A DNA stretch of 14,506 nt. Source: an uncultured Campylobacter sp. Its GTDB lineage: Bacteria; Campylobacterota; Campylobacteria; Campylobacterales; Campylobacteraceae. The stretch spans positions 1 to 14,506 of the forward strand of contig CALHQN010000104.1 of the NCBI GenBank assembly GCA_938036585.1. Direction: 5' to 3'. The notes under the pieces were generated by a model. The model saw only the letters and a list, made by a program, of their open reading frames with translations, made no database searches and was not told the DNA's origin. This document shows positions 14,245 to 14,506 of the stretch, in pieces (position 1 is the stretch's first letter; every line of letters starts with the position of its first letter). The position numbers and the translations under genes were made by a program.

Positions 14245-14506
14245 ATGCGGATTCATATTCTTATTCTAACGATCGCATTTGCACTATTTGAGAATGCATA
14301 CGATGTGAACGATACGGAAATTCCTTTTGATTTAAAAATAGCTTTATGGAAAGCTAATGATAGGAAAGTAGTAAGAAGCGATCCTTCTGGTATGACAAAA
14401 GGAGAAACCACTTTCAACGGAAAAACCGTTAGCTTTTGGCAAATAGATAGAAATGCAACGCTCAAAAAAGAATATGAAGAGCATTTATCAAAAGAAAGAG
14501 ACTTCT
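14245..14506 (+). CDS. Second tandem paralogue of the secreted hypothetical protein (5' part)
   Basis: The frame opens at ATG 14245 with AGGAG (14235-14239) overlapping the stop of the previous gene, and remains open to the window edge (87 complete codons). The N-terminus MRIHILILTIAFALFENAYD is a probable signal peptide, though its cleavage site is less clear than in the first copy. Alignment by eye to the first copy shows LWKxxDRKVVR against LWKxxDKKVVR, then TTFNGKTVSFWQID against TTFNGKSFYFFTIE. The two are identical from NATLKKEYEEHLSKERDF to the edge, at DNA level too. The region just after the signal peptide has diverged strongly. Function is unknown; the two genes are evidently co-transcribed. 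Confidence 0.75.
   Translation, partial: MRIHILILTIAFALFENAYDVNDTEIPFDLKIALWKANDRKVVRSDPSGMTKGETTFNGKTVSFWQIDRNATLKKEYEEHLSKERDF
14452..14506 (+). repeat. Copy 2 of the exact 55-bp direct repeat
   Basis: Identical to 13649-13703 and truncated by the window edge, so the true repeat is probably longer. Confidence 0.95.

Noticed and set aside
1..14506. tRNA, rRNA, insertion sequences, integrases or attachment sites
   Set aside because: I looked for cloverleaf-like arms, transposase motifs and long terminal inverted repeats and saw none; the only exact long repeat is the 55-bp block within the tandem paralogues.

Overview
The window looks like chromosomal DNA from a Campylobacter (Campylobacterota), probably one of the GC-richer oral-type species rather than C. 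jejuni. The grounds are the many TAAATTTAAA-type tracts between and inside genes, the extended TATAAT promoters without a clear -35, and the gene content. The leftward block gltX-yggT-slt and the rightward metallophosphoesterase-psd pair match, from memory, a conserved C. jejuni neighbourhood (around Cj0843-Cj0847), and gltX-yggT-slt also matches an H. pylori one. Species assignment is inference.

Layout. (1) Positions 2-184 hold the C-terminal tail of a rightward gene, followed by a 267-bp convergent spacer rich in inverted repeats. (2) A leftward operon runs from about 6086 to 452: gltX (glutamyl-tRNA synthetase), yggT, slt (soluble lytic transglycosylase), then a secreted beta-propeller-like protein whose reading frame is broken at a T6 run. 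The genes overlap or lie within 17 bp of each other. (3) A rightward operon runs from 6175 to 9408: mscL, a Crp/Fnr-family regulator, a membrane-anchored metallophosphoesterase and psd (phosphatidylserine decarboxylase), with gaps of 9, 3 and 0 bp. The two operons diverge from a 114-bp promoter region. (4) A type II pseudopilin (9506-9979) with its own promoter is followed after 4 bp by priA (9984-12569). (5) From 12570 to the end the DNA is much more AT-rich and carries three genes I do not recognise: a small membrane-anchored protein and two tandem paralogues with apparent signal peptides. The second paralogue is cut by the window edge and shares a 55-bp identical block with the first.

Functional themes. 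The left and centre of the window concern the cell envelope (peptidoglycan cleavage, mechanosensitive release, phosphatidylethanolamine synthesis, pseudopilin) and core information processing (tRNA charging, replication restart).

Most notable observations: the broken propeller gene sits on an HIV-type slippery heptamer (T TTT TTA) in exactly the right phase for a -1 shift to restore a 777-residue protein. PriA carries two large Q/N/S/A-rich insertions, one built by visible in-frame internal duplications, and Psd carries a comparable low-complexity insertion. The tandem secreted paralogues at the right end look recently duplicated or gene-converted.
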